The position numbers were made by a program, and so were the translations under genes. This document shows positions 25,638 to 35,639 of a stretch of 64,000 nt of DNA, in pieces (positions within the stretch are counted from its first letter, which is position 1; every line of letters begins with the position of its first letter). The stretch is from Methylobacterium amylolyticum (GTDB taxonomy: Bacteria; Pseudomonadota; Alphaproteobacteria; Rhizobiales; Beijerinckiaceae), in assembly GCF_030700245.1 (NCBI RefSeq), contig NZ_JAUYZI010000001.1, positions 124,001 through 188,000 on the forward strand. Direction: 5' to 3'. The notes below the pieces were generated by a model. It was given only the letters and a program-made list of their open reading frames with translations. It was not told where the DNA came from and did not search any database.

Positions 25638-27833
25638 ATGAACCAGGCCGCCGGCGCGGACCGCACATCCTTCCCCACGAACGGTCCGCAGGCCCTGCGC
25701 TACAGGGTCAAGGGCATGGACTGCCCGACCTGCGCCGGGAAGATCGAGACCGCCGTCTCCCGACTGCCGGGCGTCGCGGACGTGCGCGTGAACTACGGCA
25801 GCCAAGTCCTCGACCTCGCGCTCGATGAGGCTGCGACGCCGAGGAACGAATTGGAGGGGCGGATCGAGCGCCTGGGCTACGGCCTCGCGCCGCTCCCCAC
25901 GGCCTCGGACCTAGCCATGGCCCAAGCCTCGGGCGGCGCCGCGCGCGCCGGGACCGCGGAGGAGCCCGAGCCGCCGCTCTGGCGGACCCGGAAGGCGCTG
26001 CTGGGCATCTTGATCGGCGCCCTGTTCGCCGCCGGCTTCCTGGTCGAGCAGATCGCGCTGGGGGTGGCGGGCGAGTATGCCTACTGGCCAGGGGCGCTCG
26101 TCGGCCTCGCCTATTACGGCCGCCGCGCGGCTATGGCGGCGTTCGCCGGCACGCCCTTCTCCATCGAGATGCTGATGTCAGTCGCGACCGCGGGGGCGCT
26201 CGCCATCCACGCCGCCGAGGAGGCCGCCATCGTCGTGCTGCTCTTCACGGTCGGCGAGATGCTGGAGGTCGTGGCGGCGGGGCAGGCGCGGGCCGGCATC
26301 AAGGCGCTCGCCGCTCTGGTCCCGAAGACCGCCCGCCTCGTCGACGAGGCCGATGGCACCATCCGCGAGGTGGCCGCCGCGTCGCTGGCCATCGGTCAGG
26401 TCGTGGTCGTGCGGCCGGGCGACCGCGTACCCGCCGACGGGGTGATCACCGACGGCGCGTCGAGCCTCGACGAGTCTCCCATCACCGGCGAGTCGGTCCC
26501 GAAGCCCAAGGAGGTCGGCGACCCGGTCTACGCCGGCAGCGTCAACGCCGAAGGTGCGCTCCAGGTCCGGGTCACAAAGACGGCGGCCGACAACACGGTC
26601 GCCCGCATCCTGCACCTTGTCGAGGAGGCGCAAGCGTCGAAGTCGCCCACGGCGCGCTTCATCGACCGGTTCAGCGCGGTCTACACGCCCATCGCGTTCG
26701 CGTTCGCGGCCGCGGTCGCGGTCGTGCCGCCGCTGCTCGGCGCCGACTGGGGCACCTGGATCTACCGGGGCTTGGCGCTCCTCCTCATCGCCTGCCCCTG
26801 CGCGCTGGTGCTCTCGACCCCGGCGGCCATCGCCTCCGGACTGGCCGCCGGTGCGCGACGCGGGCTGCTCGTGAAGGGCGGCGCCGCACTGGAGGTCATC
26901 GGGCGGGTGCGCACGGTCGCGTTCGACAAGACCGGGACGCTGACCGCCGGACGGCCGCGGGTCTCGGACATCCTGGTCTTTGCCCCGGACGCGTCGGAGC
27001 GCTCGCTTCTCGGGTTGGCCGCCGCGGTCGAGAGCGGAAGCAGCCACCCCATCGCCCGGGCCATCCTCGACCGGGCGAGCGCGGACGGGGTGCCGCTGCG
27101 CCCGACGCGGGACGCCCGCGCCATCCCCGGCAAGGCGGTGTCGGCCACGGTGATGGGTCAGACGGTGCTCGTCGCCTCCCCACGCTACGCCGCCGAGAGC
27201 GCGCGGCTCGGCCCCGAGGCCGAGCGCGCGGTCGCGGACCTGGAAGCCGGCGGCAAGACGGTGGTCATCGTCGTCCGTGGCGCCGAGGCCTTGGGCGCCA
27301 TCGCGGTCCGGGACGAGCCCCGCGCCGACGCGGCGGCCGGCATCTCGGCCCTGCGGAGGCTCGGCGTCCGCAGTGTGATGCTGACCGGCGACAACCGGCG
27401 CACGGGCCAGGCGGTCGCGTCCGAACTCGGGCTCGACGTGAAGGCCGAGCTCCTGCCTCAGGACAAGCTCGCCGAGATCGCGGCCCTGAAGGCGGCGGCT
27501 CCGGTGGCAATGGTCGGCGACGGCATCAACGACGCGCCGGCGCTCGCCGCCGCCAGCGTCGGCATCGCGATGGGCGGCGGCACCGACGCGGCCCTGGAAA
27601 CGGCGGACGCGGCGGTGCTGAACGACCGGGTGGGCGACGTGGCCGCGCTGGTCTCCCTCTCTCGGGCGACCCTGGGCAATATCCGCCAGAACGTCGCGAT
27701 CGCCCTCGGCCTGAAGGCCGTGTTCCTGGTGACGACCATCGCAGGCATCACCGGCCTCTGGCCAGCCATCCTGGCCGACACCGGCGCGACCGTCCTGGTG
27801 ACGGCCAACGCGCTCCGTCTCCTGAGGGCCTGA
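25638..27833 (+). CDS. cadA: P1B-type Zn/Cd/Pb-exporting ATPase
   Basis: The product is 731 residues. An N-terminal HMA domain has GMDCPTC (Cys29, Cys32). Membrane helices follow, then the actuator TGES loop, the metal-site motif CPC (residues 386-388), the phosphorylation site DKTGT (Asp430), and the ATP hinge VGDGINDAPALAAA. CPC together with the single CxxC HMA and the CadR/PbrR partner indicates export of divalent Zn, Cd or Pb rather than Cu(I). It overlaps lspA by one base (TGATG). Confidence 0.92.
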   Translation: MNQAAGADRTSFPTNGPQALRYRVKGMDCPTCAGKIETAVSRLPGVADVRVNYGSQVLDLALDEAATPRNELEGRIERLGYGLAPLPTASDLAMAQASGGAARAGTAEEPEPPLWRTRKALLGILIGALFAAGFLVEQIALGVAGEYAYWPGALVGLAYYGRRAAMAAFAGTPFSIEMLMSVATAGALAIHAAEEAAIVVLLFTVGEMLEVVAAGQARAGIKALAALVPKTARLVDEADGTIREVAAASLAIGQVVVVRPGDRVPADGVITDGASSLDESPITGESVPKPKEVGDPVYAGSVNAEGALQVRVTKTAADNTVARILHLVEEAQASKSPTARFIDRFSAVYTPIAFAFAAAVAVVPPLLGADWGTWIYRGLALLLIACPCALVLSTPAAIASGLAAGARRGLLVKGGAALEVIGRVRTVAFDKTGTLTAGRPRVSDILVFAPDASERSLLGLAAAVESGSSHPIARAILDRASADGVPLRPTRDARAIPGKAVSATVMGQTVLVASPRYAAESARLGPEAERAVADLEAGGKTVVIVVRGAEALGAIAVRDEPRADAAAGISALRRLGVRSVMLTGDNRRTGQAVASELGLDVKAELLPQDKLAEIAALKAAAPVAMVGDGINDAPALAAASVGIAMGGGTDAALETADAAVLNDRVGDVAALVSLSRATLGNIRQNVAIALGLKAVFLVTTIAGITGLWPAILADTGATVLVTANALRLLRA

Positions 27834-28345
27834 TGTTCTCCCTGTTAGGCTGGGCCGGCCGGGCGGCGACCGTGGCCGGGGTGGCGGGGGCCGCCGCGGC
27901 CATAGACCTCGTCGCGAAGGCGGTAGCCGAGGCGTGGCTGGAGGAGGGCGCCGTCAAGGGCGCACTGCCCTTCGTCGACCTAAGCCTGTCGTTCAACCAC
28001 GGCATCAGCTTCAGCCTGTTCCCGGCGCACGACCAGTCCTCCCTGGCGCTGCTCCTCGCCATACAGGGCACGCTCACATGCCTTGTGGCCGGCTGGGCTC
28101 TGGCCGCGGGCGGCGGGCTCGAACGCCTCGGGCTCGCCGCGATAGTGGGCGGGGCCGCCGGCAACTTCGTCGACCGGCTCATGGACGGCGTCGTCACGGA
28201 CTACCTCGACCTGCACACCGGCGGCATCCGCTGGTTGACCTTCAACCTGGCGGACGTCTGGATCTCGGCGGGTGTGGTGATGCTGCTCCTCGACGGACTT
28301 CCTCTGCGGCGGAGGCATCGCAGCGCCGGGGAGCCAATCCCGTGA
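27833..28345 (+). CDS. lspA: signal peptidase II (lipoprotein-specific)
   Basis: The product is 170 residues with four membrane helices. Family motifs are AIDLVAKAVAE near the start, FNHGISFSLFP, GAAGNFVDRLMDGVVTDYLD and FNLADVWIS. The two catalytic aspartates are in NFVDR and LADVW. It removes signal peptides from lipoproteins at the inner membrane. Coupling to cadA mirrors pbr operons, where pbrC encodes such a peptidase. This is likely a resistance-linked second copy rather than the housekeeping one. Confidence 0.9.
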   Translation: MFSLLGWAGRAATVAGVAGAAAAIDLVAKAVAEAWLEEGAVKGALPFVDLSLSFNHGISFSLFPAHDQSSLALLLAIQGTLTCLVAGWALAAGGGLERLGLAAIVGGAAGNFVDRLMDGVVTDYLDLHTGGIRWLTFNLADVWISAGVVMLLLDGLPLRRRHRSAGEPIP

Positions 28346-28433
28346 GGGGCCCGATTCCGCCGAACCGCAGCCACGGCAACCTGTCATCAACCCTTCGAGC
28401 CCAGGCTCGGAGGCCGACCTCGGCGAGACCGAC

Positions 28434-29501
28434 ATGCTGAAGACGACAACGCTCGGTCTGGCCCTCCTCCTGGCGCTGTCCGCCTGCCAGGACGGCCAGT
28501 ACGCGGCCTCGACGCGCCACCTCGCGCCAATCCCGCCGGCGACCCTGGCCCTGATGTTGGCCAAGGGTGTCTCGCCGGCGGACCCGATCCTGATGCGGGC
28601 GCACAAGAAGGAGTCCGAGATCGAGCTCTGGAAGCGCGGCGCGGACGGCAACTACGCCCTCCTGAAGACCTACCCGATGTGCCGCTGGTCGGGTCAGCTG
28701 GGGCCCAAGACCCGGGAGGGAGACCGGCAGGCGCCGGAGGGCTTCTACGCGGTGACGCCCGCGTCCATGAACCCGAATTCGAGCCTCTACCTCTCGTTCA
28801 ATCTCGGGTACCCGAACGAGTACGACCGCTCCCTGGGACGCACCGGTGCGCACCTCATGGTGCACGGCTCGTGCTCGTCGCGGGGCTGCTTCGCGATGAC
28901 GGACAAGGCGATCTCGGAACTCTATGCCGTGGTGCGGGAGGCCTTCGCGGGCGGCCAGCGCGCCGTCCAGTTCCAGTCCTACCCGTTCCGTATGACGCCG
29001 GAAAACATGGCCCGGCACCGGCAGGACCCGAACATCGCGTTCTGGAGGAACCTCAAGGAGGGGTCCGACCGGTTCGAGGTCACGAGGGCTGAGCCGGGCG
29101 TCGGCGTCGCCGATGGCCGATACGTGTTCGATGCCGGCGACGAGGCCACGGCTGGCGCGGTCGCGCGGAAGCAGGCGGATGACGAGCGGCAGGTCGCCGC
29201 CCTCGTGGCGAGCGGGACGCCCGCCGTCCGGCTGGTGTACGAGGACGGCGGCCAGCACCGGTCGTTCCGAGAGACCATGGTCGCGGCCGGAGGCGGTCTC
29301 GGCGAGGTGAGCCGCCCCGAGGCCCTGGCCGCAGGGCCGCGTGAGGTCGCTGTGCCGGCCGCGGGCCCGGTTGCTCTCGCCGGCAAGCGCGATCCGGTCC
29401 GGGGCGCGGCGGCGCTCAAGGCGACGGGGCCCGGCGGGACCGTGGCGGAGCGCCAACGCCTTCTCAAGATCTTCGCCGCGGCCGGGGCCGATCAGGAGTG
29501 A
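28434..29501 (+). CDS. L,D-transpeptidase (YkuD) lipoprotein
   Basis: The product is 355 residues. A lipobox LLALSAC puts the acylated Cys at residue 18, a substrate for the LspA encoded upstream. The YkuD/ErfK domain (about 45-185) has the catalytic signature HGSCSSRGCFAM, matching HxxxSxGC. A Gln/Ala/Arg-rich C-terminal region of about 150 residues is unassigned. It would cross-link peptidoglycan or attach proteins to it in the periplasm. Its place behind lspA suggests envelope repair under metal stress. Confidence 0.85.
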   Translation: MLKTTTLGLALLLALSACQDGQYAASTRHLAPIPPATLALMLAKGVSPADPILMRAHKKESEIELWKRGADGNYALLKTYPMCRWSGQLGPKTREGDRQAPEGFYAVTPASMNPNSSLYLSFNLGYPNEYDRSLGRTGAHLMVHGSCSSRGCFAMTDKAISELYAVVREAFAGGQRAVQFQSYPFRMTPENMARHRQDPNIAFWRNLKEGSDRFEVTRAEPGVGVADGRYVFDAGDEATAGAVARKQADDERQVAALVASGTPAVRLVYEDGGQHRSFRETMVAAGGGLGEVSRPEALAAGPREVAVPAAGPVALAGKRDPVRGAAALKATGPGGTVAERQRLLKIFAAAGADQE

Positions 29502-29537
29502 CGATCCTGCGTCCATCACTCCGCCGGGGCTGAACCG

Positions 29538-30260
29538 ATGGCCATCGACGCCTCAAGCGTGGGCTTCCTCGCGGCCTTCGCGGCCGGCGCCGTATCGTTC
29601 CTATCGCCCTGCGTGCTGCCTCTCGTTCCGGGCTACGTGTCTTACGTCGCCGGGCAGTCGGCCGCCGGCGAGCGCGACATCCTTCGCACGCTCGGCCTGA
29701 GCCTTTGCTTCGTGCTCGGGTTCACGACCGTCTTCGTCGCGTTCGGCGCGGGGGCGAGCGCGCTCGGCTTCGCCCTGCTCGCTCATCGCGAGACGCTGAA
29801 CCTCGCCTCCGGCTTGCTGGTGATCCTGTTCGGCCTGTTCACTGCCGGTCTGCTGCGGCCCGCTTGGCTGCAGCGCGAGCTGCGCTGGCACGGCGATCCG
29901 CCGGGTCGGGGACCCGTCGCCGCCTATCTCCTCGGAACGGCTTTCGCCTTCGGATGGACCCCATGCATCGGTCCCGTCCTCGGTGCCATCCTGGCGGTCA
30001 CGGCCTCCTCGGCCTCGGGCAAGGGCGTCGCCCTGCTCACCGTCTACTCGCTCGGGCTCGGCGTGCCGTTCGTGGCGGCGGCCCTGTTCCTGTCCGGCTT
30101 CGTCGCGCGCCTCCGGACCCTACGCTGGTTCGGCCGTGCGCTTCAGCTCGTCGGCGGGGGCGTGATGGTGGCGATGGGGCTGCTGATGGTCACCGACCGC
30201 ATGACCGATGTGGCCTCCCTCATCATGGAGACCTTTCCGGCACTAGGTCGGATCGGCTGA
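29538..30260 (+). CDS. ccdA: CcdA family cytochrome c biogenesis/thiol-disulfide transporter
   Basis: The product is 240 residues with six predicted membrane helices. The two redox cysteines are in FLSPCVLPLVPGYVSYVAG (helix 1) and GWTPCIGPVLGAIL (helix 4), the signature of CcdA/DsbD membrane domains. It passes reducing power from cytoplasmic thioredoxin to the periplasm. No partner thioredoxin-like gene adjoins it. It ends this + strand group. Confidence 0.9.
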   Translation: MAIDASSVGFLAAFAAGAVSFLSPCVLPLVPGYVSYVAGQSAAGERDILRTLGLSLCFVLGFTTVFVAFGAGASALGFALLAHRETLNLASGLLVILFGLFTAGLLRPAWLQRELRWHGDPPGRGPVAAYLLGTAFAFGWTPCIGPVLGAILAVTASSASGKGVALLTVYSLGLGVPFVAAALFLSGFVARLRTLRWFGRALQLVGGGVMVAMGLLMVTDRMTDVASLIMETFPALGRIG

Positions 30261-30271
30261 ACGGAGAAGAC

Positions 30272-30298
30272 ATCGAGGGGCTCGGGCTGCCCCTCGAT
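30272..30298. terminator. perfect inverted repeat between convergent ccdA and czcA
   Basis: Ten-base arms at 30272-30281 and 30289-30298 with a seven-base loop lie 12 bases after ccdA and 17 before the czcA stop. It has no T-run, but its place suggests a bidirectional terminator. Confidence 0.55.
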
Positions 30299-30314
30299 GC
30301 CTGCGGCAGGCGGG

Positions 30315-33300
30315 CTATTCGGCGGCCTGCCGGAACGGCGCGGCGCCATCGGCGACCTCGTCATGGCTGACCGGCGGCGTGGCGCGGGCGCCGCCGAAGC
30401 GCGCATAGAGGGCCGGCAGGACGACCAGGGTCAGCAGGGTGGCGCTGATCAGGCCGCCGATGACCACGGTCGCGAGCGGCTTCTGGACCTCCGCGCCTGT
30501 CCCAGTCGCCAACGCCATCGGAACGAACCCGAGCGAGGCGACGAGGGCAGTCATGGCGACGGGCCGCAGCCGGGTCATGGCGCCCTCCAGGATCGCCTCC
30601 CGGCGGGGGCGTCCCTCGGCGACGAGCTGCTTGATGAACGTCAGCATCACGAGGCCGTTGAGGACCGCCACACCGGACAGGGCGATGAAGCCGACGGCGG
30701 CCGGCACCGAGAACGGCATGCCGCGCAGCCACAGGGCCGCGATGCCTCCGGTCAGGGCGAGCGGCACCGCACTGAACACGAGGAGCGCGTCCCGGACCGA
30801 GCCCAGGGCGGAGTAGAGCAGGAGGAAGATCAGGAAGAAGCACGCCGGCACCACCACCGTCAGCCGCCGCTTGGCCGAGGCGAGGTTCTCGAACTGACCG
30901 CCCCAGGTCACGTAGTACCCGGGCGGCATCCGGACCTGCTCGGCGACCTTCCCCTGAACCTCGGCCACGAGCGAGCCGATGTCGCGTCCGCGAACGTTCG
31001 CAGTGACGACGACGCGCCGCTTGCCGTTCTCGCGACTGATCTGGTTCGGGCCCTCCGAGACCGAGAAGCTCGCCACCTGCTTCAGGAGGACGGAGGTCGA
31101 GCGCCCGTTGGGCCCGGGCGGCAGCGGCACCGGGATGTTCTCCAGCGCCTCGCGGTCCTCGCGCACCTTGTCGGTGAGCCGCACCACGATGGGGAAGCGC
31201 CGGTCGCCCTCGAACAGGAGGCCCGCCTGCCGGCCTCCGATGGCCGCGCCGATCACCTCCTGAATGGCGCCGGTGCTGAGCCCGAGGCGCGCGGCCTCGG
31301 TCTTGTTGACCTTGATCTCCAGGATCGGAAGGCCGGCCGTCTGCTCGACCTTGACGTCCTCCGCACCCTGCGTGCCCCGCAGAATGTCGGCGATGCGGTC
31401 GGCCGCCCGCGTCATCGGCTCGAACTCGTCGCCGAAGACCTTGACGGCAAGGTCGCCGCGGGCCCCGGCCAGGAGTTCGTTGAAGCGGAGCTGGATAGGC
31501 TGGGAGAACTCGTAGACGTTGCCGGCGAGCCGGCCCACCGCCTTCTCGATCTCCTCTTGCAGCTCCGCCTTCGACAGGCCCGGGTCGGGCCACTCCTCCT
31601 GGGGCTTGAGGATGACGAAGGTGTCCGAGGAGTTCTGCGGCATCGGGTCGGTGGCCACCTCCGCCGTGCCGGTCTTCGAGAAGACGTAGGCGACCTGGGG
31701 GAAGCGTCCGATGGCCTCCTCCACCTTGAGCTGCATCGTCTGGGACTGCGACAGCGAGGTTGACGGGATGCGCAGCGCGTTCAGCGCGATGCTCTTCTCG
31801 TCGAGGGTGGGGATGAACTCCGTGCCGAGCCGGGCCAGTAGCGCGCCGCTCCCGGCGAGCAGCAGCAGGGCCAGCGCCACGAAGGCCAGCGGGGCGCGAA
31901 CCGCGGCACCGAGCATCGGGCGGTAGACCGCCTTGAGGGCGCGGATGATGAGGTTGTCCTTCTCGGTGACCTTGCCGGTGACCACGATGGCTACCATCGC
32001 CGGGACGAAGGTGAGGGAGAGGACGAAGGCCGCCGCGAGGGCGATGATGACGGTGAGCGCCATAGGCTCGAACATCTTGCCCTCGACGCCGGTGAAGGTC
32101 AGGAGCGGCACGTAGACCAGGATGATGATGGCCTGCCCATAGAGGGAGGGCTTGATCATCTCCTCGGCCGAGGCCCGCACCGTGGTTAGGCGCTCCTCCA
32201 GGGTGAGGACCCGCCCGAGGGCGTGCTGCCGCTCGGCGAGGTGGCGCAGGGCGTTCTCGGTGATGATCACCGCCCCGTCCACGATGAGGCCGAAGTCGAG
32301 CGCCCCGAGGCTCATCAGGTTGGCCGAGATGCCGGCCTCGACCATGCCGGTCGTCGTCATCAGCATCGCGACCGGGATCACCAGGGCAGTGATGACGGCG
32401 GCGCGGATGTTGCCAAGCAGCAGGAACAGGATGACGGCGACGAGGGCCGCTCCCTCGGTGAGGTTCGTCGCCACGGTCCGGATGGTCGCCTCGACGAGAC
32501 GGGTCCGGTCGAGGACCGTCTGGACCTCGATGCCCGGCGGGAGCGAGCGCCGGATCTCGCGCATCATGGCGTCGACGGCGGCCGCGACCGTGCGGCTGTT
32601 CTCGCCGATGAGCATCAGGGCGGTTCCGACCACGGCTTCCTGGCCGTTCTCGCTGGCCGAGCCGGTGCGCAGGTCGCGTCCGATCCGCACCTCGGCGATG
32701 TCCTTCACCCGGACCGGGACGCCGCCGCGGGTCGTGACCACGACGTTGCCGATCTCGTCCATGCTCTCCAGGCGGCCGGAGGAGCGGACGACGTAGCCCT
32801 CGCCGTTGTCCTCCAGGTAGCGGGCGCCTTGGTTCGCGTTGTTCGCCTGGAGCGCCCGGGCGACGTCGCCGAAGGACAGGTCTAGCGCGGTCAGCTTCGT
32901 CGGGTCCGGCTGGACATGGTACTGCTTCTCGTAGCCGCCGATGCTGTCGACGCCGGCGACGCCCCTCACGGTCCTGACCTGCGGCCGGATCACCCAGTCC
33001 TGAACCGTCCGCAGGTAGGCCGCGCGCTCCAGCTCGGTCGCGAGCCGCTGCCCCTCGGGCGTCAGATAGCTGCCGTCCGCCTGCCAGCCGGGCTTGCCCG
33101 GGCGCGACGCCTTCCGCTCGCCGGGCGCCGCGTAGCGCACGGTCCACATGTAGATTTCGCCGAGGCCGGTCGTGATCGGCCCCATGTGCGGCTCGATCTC
33201 CGACGGCAGCCCTTCGCGCGCCTCGCTCAGGCGCTCCACCACCTGTTGGCGTGCGAAGTAGACGTTGACGTCGTCGGCGAAGACCGCCGTGACCTGGGAA

Positions 33301-33569
33301 AAGCCGTTGCGCGAGAGGGAGCGGGTGTATTCGAGGCCCTTGATGCCGGCGAGCGCGGTCTCGACCGGGTAGGTGACCTGCTTCTCAATGTCGAAGGGCG
33401 AGAGCGCGGGCGCGACGGTGTTGATTTGCACCTGGTTGTTGGTGATGTCGGGCACTGCGTCGATGGGCAGCTTCGTCAGGGCGTGGACGCCGAAGCCGGC
33501 GGCCAGCAGCGACAGGAGCACGACGAGCCAGCGCTGACGGACGGAGAAGTCGAGGATGCGGGAGATCAT
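30315..33569 (-). CDS. czcA: CzcA-type heavy-metal RND efflux pump
   Basis: The product is 1084 residues with the full RND topology. The N-terminus is MISRILDFSVRQRWLVVLLS. LPIDAVPDITNNQVQI and SPFDIEKQVTYPVE are typical of the Czc/Cnr branch, and TM4 has the motif DFGLIVDGAVIITEN with the proton-relay Asp and Glu residues. That TM4 form is associated with divalent cation (Co, Zn, Cd) pumps. It is transcribed with czcB from the right, starting 14 bases after the czcB stop. It converges with ccdA at a hairpin. Confidence 0.9.
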   Translation of the reverse strand: MISRILDFSVRQRWLVVLLSLLAAGFGVHALTKLPIDAVPDITNNQVQINTVAPALSPFDIEKQVTYPVETALAGIKGLEYTRSLSRNGFSQVTAVFADDVNVYFARQQVVERLSEAREGLPSEIEPHMGPITTGLGEIYMWTVRYAAPGERKASRPGKPGWQADGSYLTPEGQRLATELERAAYLRTVQDWVIRPQVRTVRGVAGVDSIGGYEKQYHVQPDPTKLTALDLSFGDVARALQANNANQGARYLEDNGEGYVVRSSGRLESMDEIGNVVVTTRGGVPVRVKDIAEVRIGRDLRTGSASENGQEAVVGTALMLIGENSRTVAAAVDAMMREIRRSLPPGIEVQTVLDRTRLVEATIRTVATNLTEGAALVAVILFLLLGNIRAAVITALVIPVAMLMTTTGMVEAGISANLMSLGALDFGLIVDGAVIITENALRHLAERQHALGRVLTLEERLTTVRASAEEMIKPSLYGQAIIILVYVPLLTFTGVEGKMFEPMALTVIIALAAAFVLSLTFVPAMVAIVVTGKVTEKDNLIIRALKAVYRPMLGAAVRAPLAFVALALLLLAGSGALLARLGTEFIPTLDEKSIALNALRIPSTSLSQSQTMQLKVEEAIGRFPQVAYVFSKTGTAEVATDPMPQNSSDTFVILKPQEEWPDPGLSKAELQEEIEKAVGRLAGNVYEFSQPIQLRFNELLAGARGDLAVKVFGDEFEPMTRAADRIADILRGTQGAEDVKVEQTAGLPILEIKVNKTEAARLGLSTGAIQEVIGAAIGGRQAGLLFEGDRRFPIVVRLTDKVREDREALENIPVPLPPGPNGRSTSVLLKQVASFSVSEGPNQISRENGKRRVVVTANVRGRDIGSLVAEVQGKVAEQVRMPPGYYVTWGGQFENLASAKRRLTVVVPACFFLIFLLLYSALGSVRDALLVFSAVPLALTGGIAALWLRGMPFSVPAAVGFIALSGVAVLNGLVMLTFIKQLVAEGRPRREAILEGAMTRLRPVAMTALVASLGFVPMALATGTGAEVQKPLATVVIGGLISATLLTLVVLPALYARFGGARATPPVSHDEVADGAAPFRQAAE

Positions 33570-33583
33570 GTCCGGTCTCCTGC

Positions 33584-34954
33584 TCAGTCGTCGTCGCCGG
33601 CTTCGGACTTTCCGAGCTCGGCCTTGAGGAGGAAGGAGTTGGCGACCGCGATGGGGTCGCCCGGCTTCAGGCCGGAGACGACCTCGTAGGAATCGTCGTC
33701 CGAGCGCCCGAGCTCGACCTCGCGCTTCTCGAAGCCTTCCTCCGTGCGCACGAAGACGACGCGCTCACCCCCGACCGACTGCAGGGCAGACTTCGGGACG
33801 CGCACCTCGACCGCGTCGTGCGCGATCTCGACCTCGGCGGTGACGAAGGTGCCGGGGCGCCAGGCGAGGTCCGGGTTCGGCAGGGCGACGATGACCCGGG
33901 CCGAGCGGGTGTCCGGGTTCAGGAACGGGCTGACGAAAACGACCTTGCCGTCGGCATGGCGGTCGCCGCCTTCCTGGGCCGGGGTGACCGCGACCGGTGC
34001 GCCCTCCCGTACCTTGGCAAGCTCGGTGGTCGGCACCGAGAGTTCGATCCAGACGGTCGAGAGGTCGGCAACGGTGTAGACGTCGGCCGGGTCCCCCTCT
34101 CCGCCGACCTTCGTCCCGACGTCGACCTTGCGCTCGACGATGCGGCCGGCGAGCGACGAGCGGAGCTCATACCGGCGCAGGGGGGACTGGTTCGGCGTCG
34201 CCTCGTCCCGCTTCTGCGCGGCCGCGACCTCGGTCGCGCTCAGCCCCAGGGCGGAGAGCTTCTGGCGGGAGAGGTCGACGCGCAGGGTGGCTTCCGTATA
34301 GGTCGCCTTGGCCTGCAGGTAGACCTGCTCCGACGAGATGCGCTTGTCCCAGAGCGCCTGCTGCCGGTCGTAGTTGGTCTTCTCCAGCTCGGCCCGCACG
34401 GAGGCGGTGAGATACTCGCTCTTGGCGTCGGCGACCTCCCGGCTTTCGAGGACGGCGACGACCTCGTCCTTGGCGACCCGGTCGCCGAGACGCTTGCGCA
34501 TCTCCGCGACGGTACCAACGACCCGGGCCGGGACACGGGCGATCCTGTCGGTGTCGGGGGTGATGGTGCCGGGCACCAGGAGGTGCCGGGCGAGGGTGCC
34601 GCCCTCGACCTTCACGACCGAGATGTCCTGCCCCGAGACCTGCTCGGGGGCCATCTTGATCACGCCCGCCTCGGCCTCGGCGTGCCCCTCGGCCGCCTCG
34701 TGCCCGTGCCCTCCGGGAACCTGGCCGTGGGCCTTTTCGGGGGACGAGGCGCCCTTGTCGTCATCGTCGTCCTGCCCGGCCCCGACCCTTGCGGGCTCGG
34801 GCTTGGCGGGAGCCGGGCCCGCCGCGAACGCGAACAGGTCTTTCGGCAGGCCGGCGGCGGATAGGCTGCCTTGGACGAAGCCGGTGACGGCGGGGACGGC
34901 GGCACCGATGGCGACGCCGGCGGCCAGGAGGACCGCGGAGAGGAGGATACGCAT
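33584..34954 (-). CDS. czcB: CzcB-type efflux RND periplasmic adaptor
   Basis: The product is 456 residues. An N-terminal membrane anchor or signal (LLSAVLLAAGVAIGAAVPAV) is followed by an acidic and His-rich stretch (DDDDKGASSPEKAHGQ, then GHGHEAAEGHAEAEAG) likely to bind metal. The adaptor domains run from about residue 115 with PGTITPDTDRIARVPAR and the hairpin AKSEYLTASVRAELEKTNYD, then PLRRYELRSSLAGRIVERKV. It pairs with the CzcA encoded immediately downstream. No czcC-type outer-membrane gene is present nearby. Confidence 0.9.
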   Translation of the reverse strand: MRILLSAVLLAAGVAIGAAVPAVTGFVQGSLSAAGLPKDLFAFAAGPAPAKPEPARVGAGQDDDDDKGASSPEKAHGQVPGGHGHEAAEGHAEAEAGVIKMAPEQVSGQDISVVKVEGGTLARHLLVPGTITPDTDRIARVPARVVGTVAEMRKRLGDRVAKDEVVAVLESREVADAKSEYLTASVRAELEKTNYDRQQALWDKRISSEQVYLQAKATYTEATLRVDLSRQKLSALGLSATEVAAAQKRDEATPNQSPLRRYELRSSLAGRIVERKVDVGTKVGGEGDPADVYTVADLSTVWIELSVPTTELAKVREGAPVAVTPAQEGGDRHADGKVVFVSPFLNPDTRSARVIVALPNPDLAWRPGTFVTAEVEIAHDAVEVRVPKSALQSVGGERVVFVRTEEGFEKREVELGRSDDDSYEVVSGLKPGDPIAVANSFLLKAELGKSEAGDDD

Positions 34955-35082
34955 GGGGGCCTGCTCGGACGGGCTTCCGTTCGACGCGGGGAGGCGTGCG
35001 CGGTCGGACCCGTATGTTCACGTGAGGGACCCGGCACCGCGGACGGCGCAGGGCGGGGACGCGCCGCGACGGCGCCGTCACC

Positions 35083-35454
35083 TCACGCGCGAGGGGGTCT
35101 TGGCAGGCGGTCGGGGTCGATTGACGAGGCCGTCTCGGTCAAGCTGGCGTAGACCGGGGGCACGGCTTCGATGCGGGGCATGACGGGACCGGTGGCCGCC
35201 GCCGGGGTGACTTGGTGGCAGCCGCAATGGATGTGGCAGGCCAGGCCGGGGTCGTTCGCGCCCGCGTCCGGCGCGGAGGCCGACAGCGTCACTTGCGCGG
35301 CCTGCCGGTGGCCCCCGTGATAGGCGAGGTCGTCCGCGTAGCCCATGACGGGCGCGACCAGCGACAGGGCGAGGGCGAGCGCGAGCAGGCGGGCGGCGAG
35401 CGCCCACCATCTCCGTGCCGCCCGTCGGCGGCTATGCCCGTCTCGCGAGACCAT
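35083..35454 (-). CDS. small CzcI-like exported protein
   Basis: The product is 123 residues from ATG 35454, and an upstream in-frame start at 35502 is possible. A strongly basic N-terminus and hydrophobic segment (ALAARLLALALALSLVAPVM) act as a signal or anchor. The middle has LACHIHCGCHQ, three cysteines and three histidines suited to metal binding. Small proteins of this type often precede czcB and may regulate or sense. The family is not certain. Confidence 0.6.
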   Translation of the reverse strand: MVSRDGHSRRRAARRWWALAARLLALALALSLVAPVMGYADDLAYHGGHRQAAQVTLSASAPDAGANDPGLACHIHCGCHQVTPAAATGPVMPRIEAVPPVYASLTETASSIDPDRLPRPPRA

Positions 35455-35639
35455 CTCCGGCCTTATGTGCGATTTCCCCGGGTTCGCACAAGGTGCTCCC
35501 ACGCGGGACGAAGCCTGCGCGGATGTCGATAGGGCGAAGCTCAGAGAGAGCAGGCTAGCGAGATCTCAGCCTGTACACGACTTCCGAGGAATTCGCCCCA
35601 ATCTCAACGCCATGATGAGACCGCTGGTTGCCTATCGCC

